Source: an uncultured Pelagibacteraceae bacterium
GTDB lineage: Bacteria; Pseudomonadota; Alphaproteobacteria; Pelagibacterales; Pelagibacteraceae
Assembly (NCBI GenBank): GCA_902525625.1
Contig: CABZHM010000009.1
Coordinates: 1-46,564, forward strand
Reading direction: 5' to 3'
DNA length: 46,564 bases
The translations under genes were made by a program, and so were the position numbers. Shown in pieces: positions 33,341 through 42,814 of the stretch. The notes below the pieces were generated by a model. That model searched no databases. It saw only the letters and a program-made list of their open reading frames with translations, and was not told the origin of the DNA. Positions within the stretch are counted from its first letter, which is position 1, and each line of letters begins with the position of its first letter.

Positions 33341-33549
33341 AATTTATCTTGATCAGTGCCCCATTTAATTTTATTCCAAATTCTTTCATGAAAATAGTAG
33401 AAAAAAAGTGGTACTATCGATCCAATTCCTAAAATTCCTGCGACTTTAAAAGAACCAGTAAAAATATATCCAAACAACATCCAGTATACAAATATAAGAA
33501 ACCTCCAAGAAAAAGTTTTTGCAACTGATCTTATCTTTTTGTCCGCCAT
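33337..33549 (-). CDS. DUF2061 small membrane protein
   Basis: 70 residues with two transmembrane helices. RSVAKTFSWRFLIFVYWMLFGYIFTGSFKVAG and YYFHERIWNKIKWG are characteristic of the DUF2061 family, whose role is unknown. The upstream region (33550-33695) contains a conspicuous inverted repeat. It overlaps the TSUP gene tail to tail. Confidence 0.85.
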   Translation of the reverse strand: MADKKIRSVAKTFSWRFLIFVYWMLFGYIFTGSFKVAGILGIGSIVPLFFYYFHERIWNKIKWGTDQDKF

Positions 33550-33581
33550 TTATCGTGTTCAATTCTGCTTAAAAGATGGGG

Positions 33582-33615
33582 TAAGGGTGGTTTCAGTCTC
33601 CCTCTACCACCCTTA
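33582..33615. other. Inverted repeat in the gap between pgm and the DUF2061 gene
   Basis: TAAGGGTGGT (33582-33591) and ACCACCCTTA (33606-33615) form a 10-bp stem with a 14-nt loop rich in C and T (plus strand TTCAGTCTCCCTCT). The GC content is far above the surroundings. On the minus strand it lies between the end of the phosphomannomutase gene and the DUF2061 start; a weak T-run (ATCTTTT) comes about 6 bases later. It could be a terminator, a leader structure or a small RNA. I cannot choose between them. Confidence 0.5.
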
Positions 33616-33695
33616 ATAAAACTTTATTTGATTCTTAAAAAAACACAAAACGCGTAATAATTGAATTTTATAGTTATTGATAAATAGATTAAAGA

Positions 33696-35150
33696 TTATA
33701 TTTTCTGGTCGTATTCTCCAATTTTATCTGTTTTTTGTAATAATTGATCAATAAATTCAAATATTTTTTTTTTTCTTTCATCAGAAGTTGGGCTCTCGGT
33801 GACAACTACTAGTGAAGGTTTATTTGATGATGCCCTAATCAGGCCCCAGGACCCGTCATCAAATGAAAATCTTACTCCATTTACAGTAATAATTTCTGTT
33901 ATTTCTTGTTGGTCGATTTTAGTTTTATTATTTTTTATATTTTCGATTTCCTTTACAAGTTGATTTACTACCTCATACTTTTCGCTATCTTTACAAAATG
34001 GAGCCATTGTAGGTGATTGAAATGTTTTGGGTAACTCATCCATTATTTCACTAATTTTTCTATTATCATTATCAAGTAAGTGACACACTTGGATGGCTGA
34101 GTTGATACCATCATCATATCCATACCCTAGAGGCTGGTTAAAAAAGTAATGCCCACTTTTCTCAAAACCGGCTAGCGCTTTCTCATTATGAACTTTTCTT
34201 TTTATATGTGAATGGCCTGTCTTCCAGTAAATTGTTTGGCATTGATTACCTTTTAATATTTTGTCATTAGAATATAAGCCTGTTGATTTAACATCTACAA
34301 TGAATTTGGAATTTTTATGAGTGTTAGAAAGATTTCTTGCAATTAAAAGGCCAATTTTATCTGAAAATATTTCATTTCCTTTATTATCTATCACTCCTAA
34401 TCTATCACCATCACCATCAAAACCAAAACCAATATCAGCATTATTTTCTTTTACAAATTTTGATATTTCATGAAGCATTTCAAGATCTTCTGGATTTGGA
34501 TTATATTTTGGAAATGTCCAATCTAATTTACAGTCTAATTCAATTACATCACAACCTATTCCTCTTAAAATATCAGGTGCAAAAATTCCAGCAGTTCCAT
34601 TTCCGCAGGCAACTACAGCCTTTATCTTTTTTTTAATTTTATTTTTCTTTATTAAATCGTCTTTATATATATCTTGAAAATTATGTATTTGTTTTTCACT
34701 TCCACTACCTGTTGAAAAGTTTTGACCTAATGTAATTTCTTTTAATTCTTTCATCTCATCTGGTGCGTGAGTTAATCCTTTTTTAATACCCATTTTTACA
34801 CCAGTCCAACCATTTTCGTTATGACTGGCAGTTATCATTGCCACTGCATCTGAGTTTAAATTAAATTGAGCAAAGTAGACCATAGGAGACAATGATAATC
34901 CCACATCTTCAACATAACATCCTGTTGAAATAAGACCCTTCTTAAATGCTTTCTTAATTTCTTCACTGTAAGATCTATAATCATGACCCACTATTACTCT
35001 TGGATTATTTTTTTTTGTGTGTTTTATAACTTGAGACCCGAATCCTTTCCCCAAATTCGTCATTCCTTCCAAGTTTATGTCTTTTTCATATAACCATCGG
35101 GCATCATATTCTCTAAATCCATAAGGACTTATTTTTAAATTTTCAGACAT
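33696..35150 (-). CDS. Phosphomannomutase/phosphoglucomutase
   Basis: 484 residues of the alpha-D-phosphohexomutase family. The phosphoserine loop is ITASHNENGWTGVK (S109); the Mg2+ loop is GFDGDGDR (D245-D249); the sugar-binding loop is AGFEKSGHYFF (E-x-SGH); the C-terminal phosphate loop is IRASSNKPSLVVVTES. It interconverts mannose or glucose 6- and 1-phosphates for sugar-nucleotide and LPS synthesis. The ESG(H) loop fits the PMM/PGM (AlgC-like) group. It is divergent from nrdA. Confidence 0.9.
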   Translation of the reverse strand: MSENLKISPYGFREYDARWLYEKDINLEGMTNLGKGFGSQVIKHTKKNNPRVIVGHDYRSYSEEIKKAFKKGLISTGCYVEDVGLSLSPMVYFAQFNLNSDAVAMITASHNENGWTGVKMGIKKGLTHAPDEMKELKEITLGQNFSTGSGSEKQIHNFQDIYKDDLIKKNKIKKKIKAVVACGNGTAGIFAPDILRGIGCDVIELDCKLDWTFPKYNPNPEDLEMLHEISKFVKENNADIGFGFDGDGDRLGVIDNKGNEIFSDKIGLLIARNLSNTHKNSKFIVDVKSTGLYSNDKILKGNQCQTIYWKTGHSHIKRKVHNEKALAGFEKSGHYFFNQPLGYGYDDGINSAIQVCHLLDNDNRKISEIMDELPKTFQSPTMAPFCKDSEKYEVVNQLVKEIENIKNNKTKIDQQEITEIITVNGVRFSFDDGSWGLIRASSNKPSLVVVTESPTSDERKKKIFEFIDQLLQKTDKIGEYDQKI

Positions 35151-35229
35151 TATTGTTAATTACTTACATTTTTTTGGATTTTTTTATTGCTATTTTTTTT
35201 GCCACGTTCTATAAATGTTCTATTGATTT

Positions 35230-35276
35230 GTTGTTTATATAGTATATTAACATTAAGCGTATACAACATGTAGTTG
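35230..35276 (+). promoter_or_regulatory. Two candidate NrdR boxes upstream of nrdAB
   Basis: Two 16-bp sites resembling the NrdR consensus (ACACWATATATWGTGT) lie at 35230-35245 (core TTTATATAGTAT, about 10 of 16) and 35261-35276 (ATACAACATGTAGTTG, about 11 of 16). They are 31 bp apart, the spacing typical of paired NrdR boxes. Each match alone is modest; the pairing, spacing and position before nrdA are what make it credible. The NrdR gene itself is not in this window. The rest of the 160-bp gap shows nothing else I would name. Confidence 0.45.
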
Positions 35277-35310
35277 TTTTCGTTAAAATAACAAGTATAA
35301 TACAATATTT

Positions 35311-37251
35311 ATGAATAAAATAGTATCGCTAGCAATTAAGAAAGCTGTCTCTGAATATAACCCTAAGGTTGAAAAAGTCGAAAGTGATAACAGGCCAGAT
35401 TTATTCTCGCTTAACAATGAAACTGAACTTTTTCAAAATGATAGAGGTATCATAATTAAAATCGACCGATCTAGAGATGCATATCTAACTGATTTCGGAA
35501 AAGCAACTTTAAAAGATAGATATCTTGGTCACAACGAATCTTTTCAAGATTTGTTTGCGAGGGTCGCTAGCACTTACGCTGATGATAATTTGCATGCTCA
35601 GAGAATTTATAACTACATAAGTAAATTATGGTTTATGCCAGCAACACCTGTTTTATCTAATGGTGGCACAAAAAGAGGTTTACCTATTTCATGTTTTCTT
35701 AATGAGGCCTCTGATAGTTTAGGAGGTATACTTGACCTTTGGAGTGAAAATGTTTGGTTAGCTGCAAAGGGTGGTGGTATTGGTAGTTATTGGGGAAACT
35801 TAAGATCTATTGGAGAAAAAATTGGCAAGGTAGGAAAAACTTCTGGAATTATTCCTTTTATAAAGGTTATGGACTCTTTGACTATGGCAATAAGTCAAGG
35901 TTCACTAAGAAGAGGTTCAGCGGCTTGTTATCTTCCAATCGACCATCCTGAGATTGAAGAATTTATGGAAATGAGAAGACCAACTGGTGGTGATCCAAAC
36001 AGAAAAGCTCTTAATTTACATCATGGTGTTTTAGTCACAGATGCATTTATGAGAGCTGTTGAAAATGATGAAGAATGGGCATTGAAAAGTCCAGCTGATG
36101 GATCCATTCAACAAACAATTTCTGCAAGAAATTTATGGATAAGATTATTAACAGCTCGAATTGAAACCGGAGAGCCATATATTATCTACATTGATACTGT
36201 TAATAGACAAATCCCTCAGCACCATAAACTTGCAAACTTAACAGTTAAAACATCTAATCTTTGTAGTGAAATAACTTTACCAACAGGAATAGATAAAGAT
36301 GGAAGAGATAGAACTGCTGTTTGTTGTTTGTCATCCTTAAATTTAGAAAAATATGATGAGTGGAAAGATGATCCAAACATGATTGCAGATGTGATGAGAT
36401 TTTTAGACAATGTTTTGTCTGATTTTATTAACAAAGCTCCAGATCAATTTAAAGATGCTAAGTATTCAGCAGAAAGAGAAAGAAGCGTGGGTCTAGGTGT
36501 TATGGGCTTTCATTCCTTTTTACAAAAGAAGAGAATTCCGCTTGAGTCAGTGATGGCAAAATCTTGGAATAAAAAAATATTTACACAAATTGATGAACAA
36601 GTTAATCAAGCTTCTAAAAATTTAGCTGAAGAAAGAGGTGCTTGTCCAGACGCAGCTGAATATGGTTATATGGAAAGATTTTCAAACAAAACGGCTATAG
36701 CGCCAACAGCATCAATTTCAATTATTTGTGGGGGTGCTTCACCAGGTGTTGAGCCAATTGCAGCTAATAGTTATACGCACAAAACTTTGTCAGGTTCTTT
36801 TAATGTCAGAAACAGATATCTTGAAGAGATACTAGAAAGTCACAATAAAAATGATGATGAAACTTGGTCTACAATTACTACAAATCAAGGCTCAGTTTCT
36901 CACCTAGACTTTTTAACTGATCTTGAAAAAGATGTTTTCAAAACTGCATTTGAGTTAAATCAAAAATGGATTATTGAATTAAGTGGAGATCGAACTCCAT
37001 ATATCTCTCAAGCACAGTCAGTTAATTTATTTTTGCCAGCAGATGTTCATAAAAAAGAATTACATAGAATTCATTTTGATGCATGGAAAAAGGGTCTTAA
37101 AAGCCTTTATTACTGTAGATCGAAATCAATTCAAAGAGCTGAAAATATCAATAATGCTAACTCTACTGATATTACAGCCAATGTATATAAATCAAAAAAA
37201 CAACAATCTAACGAACAACCAGAATACGAGGAGTGTTTATCATGTCAGTAG
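35311..37251 (+). CDS. nrdA: Ribonucleoside-diphosphate reductase, alpha subunit (class Ia)
   Basis: 646 residues. Catalytic features: first redox Cys in GLPISCFLNE, the active-site N-x-C-x-E motif TSNLCSEITLP, the second redox Cys in AVCCLSSLN, and the C-terminal CxxC (EECLSCQ) that re-reduces the site. The radical-transfer tyrosines near SLYYCRSKS are present. The N-terminal ATP-cone (about 90 residues in E. coli-type NrdA) is missing, so overall activity regulation by ATP/dATP through that domain is not expected. It reduces NDPs to dNDPs together with NrdB, whose gene overlaps by 10 nt. Confidence 0.95.
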   Translation: MNKIVSLAIKKAVSEYNPKVEKVESDNRPDLFSLNNETELFQNDRGIIIKIDRSRDAYLTDFGKATLKDRYLGHNESFQDLFARVASTYADDNLHAQRIYNYISKLWFMPATPVLSNGGTKRGLPISCFLNEASDSLGGILDLWSENVWLAAKGGGIGSYWGNLRSIGEKIGKVGKTSGIIPFIKVMDSLTMAISQGSLRRGSAACYLPIDHPEIEEFMEMRRPTGGDPNRKALNLHHGVLVTDAFMRAVENDEEWALKSPADGSIQQTISARNLWIRLLTARIETGEPYIIYIDTVNRQIPQHHKLANLTVKTSNLCSEITLPTGIDKDGRDRTAVCCLSSLNLEKYDEWKDDPNMIADVMRFLDNVLSDFINKAPDQFKDAKYSAERERSVGLGVMGFHSFLQKKRIPLESVMAKSWNKKIFTQIDEQVNQASKNLAEERGACPDAAEYGYMERFSNKTAIAPTASISIICGGASPGVEPIAANSYTHKTLSGSFNVRNRYLEEILESHNKNDDETWSTITTNQGSVSHLDFLTDLEKDVFKTAFELNQKWIIELSGDRTPYISQAQSVNLFLPADVHKKELHRIHFDAWKKGLKSLYYCRSKSIQRAENINNANSTDITANVYKSKKQQSNEQPEYEECLSCQ

Positions 37252-38258
37252 CAGAAAAAACTAAGTCGGAGAAAAAAGAAATTATTCAACCAAAAAAGAT
37301 GGGTTTATTAGTTGAAAACCCAGTATACAAACCATTTAGATATCCATGGTGTTATGATGCATGGTTAACGCAACAAAGAATTCACTGGTTACCAGAAGAA
37401 GTACCACTTGGAGACGATGTACGTGACTGGCAAAAAAACTTATCACAACCTGAAAAAAATTTAGTAACTCAAATATTTAGATTTTTTACTCAAGCAGATG
37501 TTGAGGTTAACAACTGTTATTTAAGACACTACACATCAGTATTTAAACCAACAGAAGTTTTAATGATGATGACAGCTTTTGCAGCGATGGAAACAGTTCA
37601 TGTAGCTGCTTATTCACACTTATTAGATACAATCGGTATGCCAGAGTCAGAGTATTCAGCTTTTATGAAGTACAAGGAGATGAAAGATAAATATGATTAC
37701 ATGCAAGGTTTTAACGTAAATTCAAAGGAAGATATTGCAAAGACTGTTGCAGTTTTTAGTGCATTCACAGAAGGTTTACAGCTATTTGCTAGTTTCGCAA
37801 TTCTCTTAAACTTTCCAAGACATAACAAATTGAAAGGAATGGGACAGATAGTAACCTGGTCTGTTAGAGATGAAACTCTTCATTGCAATTCGATGATTAG
37901 AATCTTTAAAGAGTTTATAAAAGAGAATCCAGAGATTTGGACACCGAAATTAAAAAAAGAACTTTATGAAGCATGCAGAACAATTATTGAGCATGAAGAT
38001 GCTTTTATAGATTTAGCTTTTGAAATGGGTCCAATGGAAGGCTTAACTGCACAAGAAGTTAAAGATTACATTAGATTTATTGGTAATAGAAGATTGGTCC
38101 AATTAGGATTAGAACCTATATATGATGTAGAAAAAAATCCTCTTGGATGGCTCGATACAATGTTAAATGCTGTTGAGCACATGAACTTCTTTGAAGGTCG
38201 TGCAACAGAGTATTCTAAAGCATCAACACAAGGGAATTGGGTCGAAGCTTTTAGTTAA
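37242..38258 (+). CDS. nrdB: Ribonucleoside-diphosphate reductase, beta subunit (class Ia)
   Basis: 338 residues from the ATG at 37242, which has GAGGAG at an ideal distance; a GTG at 37233 overlaps that ribosome-binding site and is less likely. Diiron ligands: Asp in FFTQADVEVNN, E and E-x-x-H in FKPTEVLMMMTAFAAMETVH, and the second-half set including VRDETLHCN. The radical Tyr is in AAYSHLLDTI. The subunit supplies the tyrosyl radical to NrdA. The start lies inside the nrdA 3' end, indicating coupling. Confidence 0.94.
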   Translation: MSVAEKTKSEKKEIIQPKKMGLLVENPVYKPFRYPWCYDAWLTQQRIHWLPEEVPLGDDVRDWQKNLSQPEKNLVTQIFRFFTQADVEVNNCYLRHYTSVFKPTEVLMMMTAFAAMETVHVAAYSHLLDTIGMPESEYSAFMKYKEMKDKYDYMQGFNVNSKEDIAKTVAVFSAFTEGLQLFASFAILLNFPRHNKLKGMGQIVTWSVRDETLHCNSMIRIFKEFIKENPEIWTPKLKKELYEACRTIIEHEDAFIDLAFEMGPMEGLTAQEVKDYIRFIGNRRLVQLGLEPIYDVEKNPLGWLDTMLNAVEHMNFFEGRATEYSKASTQGNWVEAFS

Positions 38259-38309
38259 TTTTTAAATAAATTACTAGATAGAAGGCCATAAATTATCTAA
38301 TATGATTAG

Positions 38310-38558
38310 ATGATTGTGTCACCATGCATAAGTATTTGCAAAACAGACCCTGTAACAGGTTTTTGTTATGGGTGTGGAAGGACCAATGAGGAAAAAAAAA
38401 AGTGGAAAATAAGTGAAACCACAGATGATTGGAAGAAAAAAAATCTTTTAGAAATCAAGAGTAGACTTAATGGATGGCAATTAGAAAGCTTCGAGGACTC
38501 ATATAAGAATAAAGTTGAAAATGGTATTTCTCTTTTTAAAAAAGAAATGCTTAAATAA
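38310..38558 (+). CDS. DUF1289 family cysteine-rich protein
   Basis: 82 residues. The N-terminal SPCISICKTDPVTGFCYGCGRT has the four cysteines (C6, C10, C19, C22) typical of the DUF1289 family, probably a metal or Fe-S site. A longer charged C-terminal helix follows. Function unknown. It lies downstream of nrdAB on the same strand, 51 bp away. Confidence 0.85.
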   Translation: MIVSPCISICKTDPVTGFCYGCGRTNEEKKKWKISETTDDWKKKNLLEIKSRLNGWQLESFEDSYKNKVENGISLFKKEMLK

Positions 38559-38606
38559 ATTATTTTTCACTTAAATAAATAATTTAACAGACTAACAAAT
38601 TTATTA

Positions 38607-39233
38607 ATGAAATACAAAAAATATTTTAGAAAAACTAGCCTTAAACAAAAAGGTCATGGAGATTTTCTTTTAAACGAAGTTAGAAAAGAAAAGCCTAAAA
38701 TTTTTTTAGAGATAGGAGTTTTTCATGGCGTTACCGCACGAAACATTTGTGAATTACTTTATCAAACTCATAAAAATGATTTTAAATATATAGGGCTAGA
38801 TTTATTTGTGGAAAATGAAGAAAATAAAAATGAAGTTATACCAAACAACACATTCAATAACCCATTAAAAAGAATTTTTTTTAAATACATTAAAAAACAA
38901 AATCCTTATAGTCTTGAAGCTGTAAGAGATTTATTAAAAAAATTTGAAAAAAATGTTCATTTAATTCAAGGAAATTCAAACAAAGTTTTAAAAAAAATAG
39001 ACATGAGCAAAATAGACTATGTTTTTTTGGACGGGGGCCATGAATATAATACGGTTATGAACGATTTGGATAATTGTATTGAAGTTATAAAAAAGGGAGG
39101 AACTGTTTTATGCGATGACTGTAATTTAGGCTCAGCACCAGGTGTTAAAAAAGCTGTTGATGAATTTGTGAAAAAAAATCAATTAAATGTTGAGATACTT
39201 TGTGAAAATCGATTTGCTAAAATTCAAAAATAA
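38607..39233 (+). CDS. Class I SAM-dependent methyltransferase
   Basis: 208 residues. The SAM-binding glycine-rich region is FLEIGVFHGVTARNICELL, followed by YIGLDLFVEN (acidic end of beta-2), VHLIQGNS and YVFLDGGHEYNTVMNDLDN (motif IV with a catalytic-type D-G-G-H). This pattern occurs in the methyltransferase_24 group, often linked to polysaccharide or cell-surface modification. The target is unknown. It converges on prpC with a 4-bp gap. Confidence 0.8.
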   Translation: MKYKKYFRKTSLKQKGHGDFLLNEVRKEKPKIFLEIGVFHGVTARNICELLYQTHKNDFKYIGLDLFVENEENKNEVIPNNTFNNPLKRIFFKYIKKQNPYSLEAVRDLLKKFEKNVHLIQGNSNKVLKKIDMSKIDYVFLDGGHEYNTVMNDLDNCIEVIKKGGTVLCDDCNLGSAPGVKKAVDEFVKKNQLNVEILCENRFAKIQK

Positions 39234-39237
39234 AAAA

Positions 39238-40362
39238 CTATCTTTGATTTAATTGTAGAACTTTTCTGTGTTTATTACCTTTATAGCTTGCTAAAGGTCT
39301 AATTAGTTTATTTGCAGCATGCTGTTCCATTATATGTGCCGACCATCCCGTAATTCTCGAAATTACAAATATTGGAGTAAAAAAATCTGTATCAAAACCC
39401 ATTAAATGATATGTAGGTCCAGTAGGATAATCTACGTTAGGGTGTATGTTTTTTTTATCAATCATAACTCTCTCAACAATATCGTAGATTTTCTCAAATT
39501 TTTTATCTTTTTTGATCTTTGCTACTTTAGCAAAGTATTTTCTCATGGTAGGGACTCTCGAGTCTCCAGATTTATAAACTCTGTGGCCAAAACCCATTAC
39601 CACTTCTTTGTTAGCGAGTGCGTTGTTTATCCACTTTAATGCGTTTTTAGGACTTTTTATTTTATTCATCATATGCATTACCTCTTCATTAGCTCCACCA
39701 TGAAGAGGACCCTTTAAACTTGCTATTGCACCAGTTATAGCTCCATGAATATCAGATAAACTACTCGTTATAGTTCTTGCTGTAAATGTTGAAACATTAA
39801 AACTGTGTTCGGCATATAAAATTAAAGATACATCAAAAGCTTTTACAATTTCTTTTTGAGGAACCTTTCCAAAGCACATATGAAAAAAATTCTCAGACAT
39901 ATTTAAATTTTTTTTTGGTTTAATTATATTTTTACCTTTTCTTATTCTATAAAATGCAGCTAAAGCAGTTGGCGTTTTAGCTAAAATTCTTATTGCTTTT
40001 CTCATGTTTGCTTCAGGTGAAGAGTCTGTTGTCTCTTTATCTTCCAAACCCATGATACTTACCGCAGTTCTAGCCATATCCATAGGATGGGATTTTTTAG
40101 GCATTTTTTTAATAAATGAATAAAGATCTTTAGAGAGATCTCTATTATTTCTCTCCTCTTTCTCAAATTTTCTTAATTCTATTGAGTTTGGTAAATCCTT
40201 ATTCAAAATCAAATAGGCGACTTCCTCAAATTTACAATATTCGCATAAATCTTGTGCTGCATAACCTCTATAGGTAAGAGAATTTATCTCAGGCATAACT
40301 TTTGAAACCTCTGTTTCATCAACAACAATTCCAAGCAAGCCTTTTTTTATGTCATCACTCAT
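39238..40362 (-). CDS. prpC: 2-Methylcitrate synthase / citrate synthase family protein
   Basis: 374 residues, short-type citrate synthase fold. Active-site segments: LHGGANEEVMHMM, GFGHRVYKSGDSR and IHPNVDYPTGPTYHLMG (catalytic Asp). It condenses propionyl-CoA with oxaloacetate, judged by its position as the last gene of prpD-prpB-prpC. It could also act on acetyl-CoA, as 2-methylcitrate synthases often do. Overlap with prpB is one base. Confidence 0.9.
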   Translation of the reverse strand: MSDDIKKGLLGIVVDETEVSKVMPEINSLTYRGYAAQDLCEYCKFEEVAYLILNKDLPNSIELRKFEKEERNNRDLSKDLYSFIKKMPKKSHPMDMARTAVSIMGLEDKETTDSSPEANMRKAIRILAKTPTALAAFYRIRKGKNIIKPKKNLNMSENFFHMCFGKVPQKEIVKAFDVSLILYAEHSFNVSTFTARTITSSLSDIHGAITGAIASLKGPLHGGANEEVMHMMNKIKSPKNALKWINNALANKEVVMGFGHRVYKSGDSRVPTMRKYFAKVAKIKKDKKFEKIYDIVERVMIDKKNIHPNVDYPTGPTYHLMGFDTDFFTPIFVISRITGWSAHIMEQHAANKLIRPLASYKGNKHRKVLQLNQR

Positions 40363-41258
40363 TATTCATGTCCATCAGTATTAAAATTATAAATAGTTTC
40401 GTCTAAACTATTATATTTTTCATAATCCACAAGCTCGTATAACCTTTTTCTAGTTTGCATCTTATCTATAATATTGTTTTGGTGTCCATTTGCATAAATG
40501 TCTCTTAATCCATCTTCAACATTTTTCATTGCTAATCTTTGAGTGGTGACTGGGTAAATAACTATATTATAACCAAATTGTTCTAATTCTCTAAAATTGA
40601 ACAACTTAGTTTTTCCAAATTCAGTCATATTTGCTAGCAAATAACACGAAAGCTCTTTTCTTACTTTTTCAAAATCTTTTTCATCATGTAGAGCTTCTGG
40701 AAAAATAATTTCAGCTCCGGCATCGACATAAGCTTTACATCTATCAATCATCTTATCTATTCCCTCTACACTTTTTGCATCCGATCTAGCTATAATTTTA
40801 AAATTCTTATCTTTTCTAGATAAAACACATTCTTTAATTTTTTTAACCATCTTGTCAGAAGAAATTAACTCTTTATTATCTAGATGACCGCATCTTTTCC
40901 TCTCAATTTGATCCTCAAGGTGAACAGCTGAAATTCCAAATTCCTCAAAAGTTTCTATTGTCTCTTTGCATGATTTAAAACCAGTATCAATATCTACAAT
41001 GGTTGGAAGGTTTGTAACTCTAGATATTAAATATGATCTTGTACTTACATCTTGTAATGTTGTTAAACCGATATCAGGAAAACCAAGATCATTGGCCATA
41101 ACACCACCTGAAACATAAACTGCATCATAACCAATTTCCTCTATAAGTTTTGCTGTCAAAGGATTATAAGCACCAGGAACTCTCAAAATTTTATTTGATT
41201 TTAATTTCTTATCGAAATCTTCTCTTTTTTGATTTGGTTCTTTTTTAACAAAATGCAT
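40362..41258 (-). CDS. prpB: 2-Methylisocitrate lyase
   Basis: 298 residues of the isocitrate lyase/PEP mutase superfamily. The catalytic loop ERKRCGHLDNK (C123) matches PrpB, as do RVPGAYNPLTAKLIEEIGYDAVYVSGGVMA, the metal-binding VDIDTGF, HLEDQ and the substrate segment ARSDA. It cleaves 2-methylisocitrate to pyruvate and succinate. One-base overlaps with both neighbours show a compact operon. Confidence 0.92.
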   Translation of the reverse strand: MHFVKKEPNQKREDFDKKLKSNKILRVPGAYNPLTAKLIEEIGYDAVYVSGGVMANDLGFPDIGLTTLQDVSTRSYLISRVTNLPTIVDIDTGFKSCKETIETFEEFGISAVHLEDQIERKRCGHLDNKELISSDKMVKKIKECVLSRKDKNFKIIARSDAKSVEGIDKMIDRCKAYVDAGAEIIFPEALHDEKDFEKVRKELSCYLLANMTEFGKTKLFNFRELEQFGYNIVIYPVTTQRLAMKNVEDGLRDIYANGHQNNIIDKMQTRKRLYELVDYEKYNSLDETIYNFNTDGHE

Positions 41259-42760
41259 TAAAAAATTCCTTTTTTTAAGTTTCTCTTTAGCTTATTTTTT
41301 TTCACTTCTATGTTCAATTTATCTAATTGACCTGATTTTAATTTTTTTAAATTCTGTACTACTTTTAAAAATCTATCACTCTCTTTTTTATTTAGTAAAT
41401 TTTCGGTTAAAGTTAGAAATTTATTTATATAATTCTTTCTTTTAAAAGGTCGTGATCCATAAGGATGGGCATCAGCTATATCTTGTTGTTCTGAAATTTT
41501 TTTACCGTTTTTTAGAGTAATTACCACCTTTGCCCCAAATGCTTTCTTTCTGGGATCCGGATTATGGTATTTTTTTGTCCATTTTTTATCTTCATGAGTC
41601 TTTATAGATCTCCAAATTTTAATTGTGGTTTTTTTACTAGCCCTGGATTTAGTGTAAGATTTTATGTGGTGCCAGTTTCCATCCTCTAAAGCAACAGCAA
41701 AAATATACATTATTGAATGGTCTAAAGTTTCTCTACTTGCGTTAGGATCCATTTTTTGAGGATCATTTGCTCCAGTTCCAATTACATAATGAGTATGATG
41801 ACTAGTATAGATATCGATTTTTTTAATTAGACTTAGGTTTTGTACTTTCTTTTTTAACTTTTTTGCTAAATCTATTAATGCCTGTGACTGATATTCAGCT
41901 GAATATTCTTTTGTATAAGTTTCAAGTATTGCTTTTTTAGTCTCACCTTTTTTTGGAAGTGGAACTTTATATAATGCTTTTTTGCCATCTAGTATTCTGG
42001 CGATCACACTATCTTCGCCTTCGTAGATTGGACTTGGAGCACCTTCTCCTCGCATAACTCTATCCACAGCTTCTATTGCTAGTTTACCAGCATGAGCTGG
42101 TGCATATGCTTTCCAACTCGATATCTCACCTTTTCTAGATTGCCTTGTAGAAATAGTTGTATGTAAAGCTTGTTGAACGGCCTGATAAATTGTTTCAGTA
42201 TTTAATCTGAGCATCGATCCTATTCCTGCAGCAACACTAGGGCCTAAATGAGCAATATGATCAACTTTGTGTTTATGCAAACATATTCCTTTAACTAAAT
42301 TAACTTGTACCTCATAAGCTGTAATAATCCCTCTTAGAAGATCTAATCCATTTTTTTTGTTTTGTTGTGCTACACTTATCAATGGAGGAATATTATCTCC
42401 AGGATGACTGTAATCTGCTGCTAAAAAAGTGTCGTGGAAATCAAGTTCTCTAACAGCTGTACCATTTGACCATGCAGCCCATTCACAATCAAATTTTAAT
42501 TTTTTGTTAACACCAAACAGTGTTGCACCATTTTTTCTTGAATGTTTTAAGGCCATTTCTCTAGATGACACTACTGGTTTTCTGTTTAAAGATGCAATTG
42601 CAACTGATGCATTGTCTATAATTCTATTAATAACCATATCAATTGCATCTTTATTTAGCTTAGCATTATCACTGGCTACCTCAGCGATTTTCCATGCAAG
42701 TTGATTTTTTTTAGGTAAATGAATTTTAGACGGATAAACTTTTACTTTATGTACTATCAA
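41258..42760 (-). CDS. prpD: 2-Methylcitrate dehydratase (MmgE/PrpD family)
   Basis: 500 residues of the MmgE/PrpD family: [18 protein letters not shown] start, [53 protein letters not shown] and [38 protein letters not shown]. It dehydrates 2-methylcitrate in propionate degradation. It is the first gene of the operon; TTAGGAG lies 7 bases before the ATG. No transcription regulator of the operon is adjacent. Confidence 0.92.
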   Translation of the reverse strand: MIVHKVKVYPSKIHLPKKNQLAWKIAEVASDNAKLNKDAIDMVINRIIDNASVAIASLNRKPVVSSREMALKHSRKNGATLFGVNKKLKFDCEWAAWSNGTAVRELDFHDTFLAADYSHPGDNIPPLISVAQQNKKNGLDLLRGIITAYEVQVNLVKGICLHKHKVDHIAHLGPSVAAGIGSMLRLNTETIYQAVQQALHTTISTRQSRKGEISSWKAYAPAHAGKLAIEAVDRVMRGEGAPSPIYEGEDSVIARILDGKKALYKVPLPKKGETKKAILETYTKEYSAEYQSQALIDLAKKLKKKVQNLSLIKKIDIYTSHHTHYVIGTGANDPQKMDPNASRETLDHSIMYIFAVALEDGNWHHIKSYTKSRASKKTTIKIWRSIKTHEDKKWTKKYHNPDPRKKAFGAKVVITLKNGKKISEQQDIADAHPYGSRPFKRKNYINKFLTLTENLLNKKESDRFLKVVQNLKKLKSGQLDKLNIEVKKNKLKRNLKKGIF

Positions 42761-42814
42761 AATAACTCCTAATTGTCGGATCTGTTTGTAATAGTTAAAA
42801 TAAAATAATCAATA

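Noticed and set aside
38558..38606. AT-rich repeated TTAAATAAAT motifs between the DUF1289 and methyltransferase genes
   Set aside because: Imperfect and low-complexity; expected by chance at this base composition.
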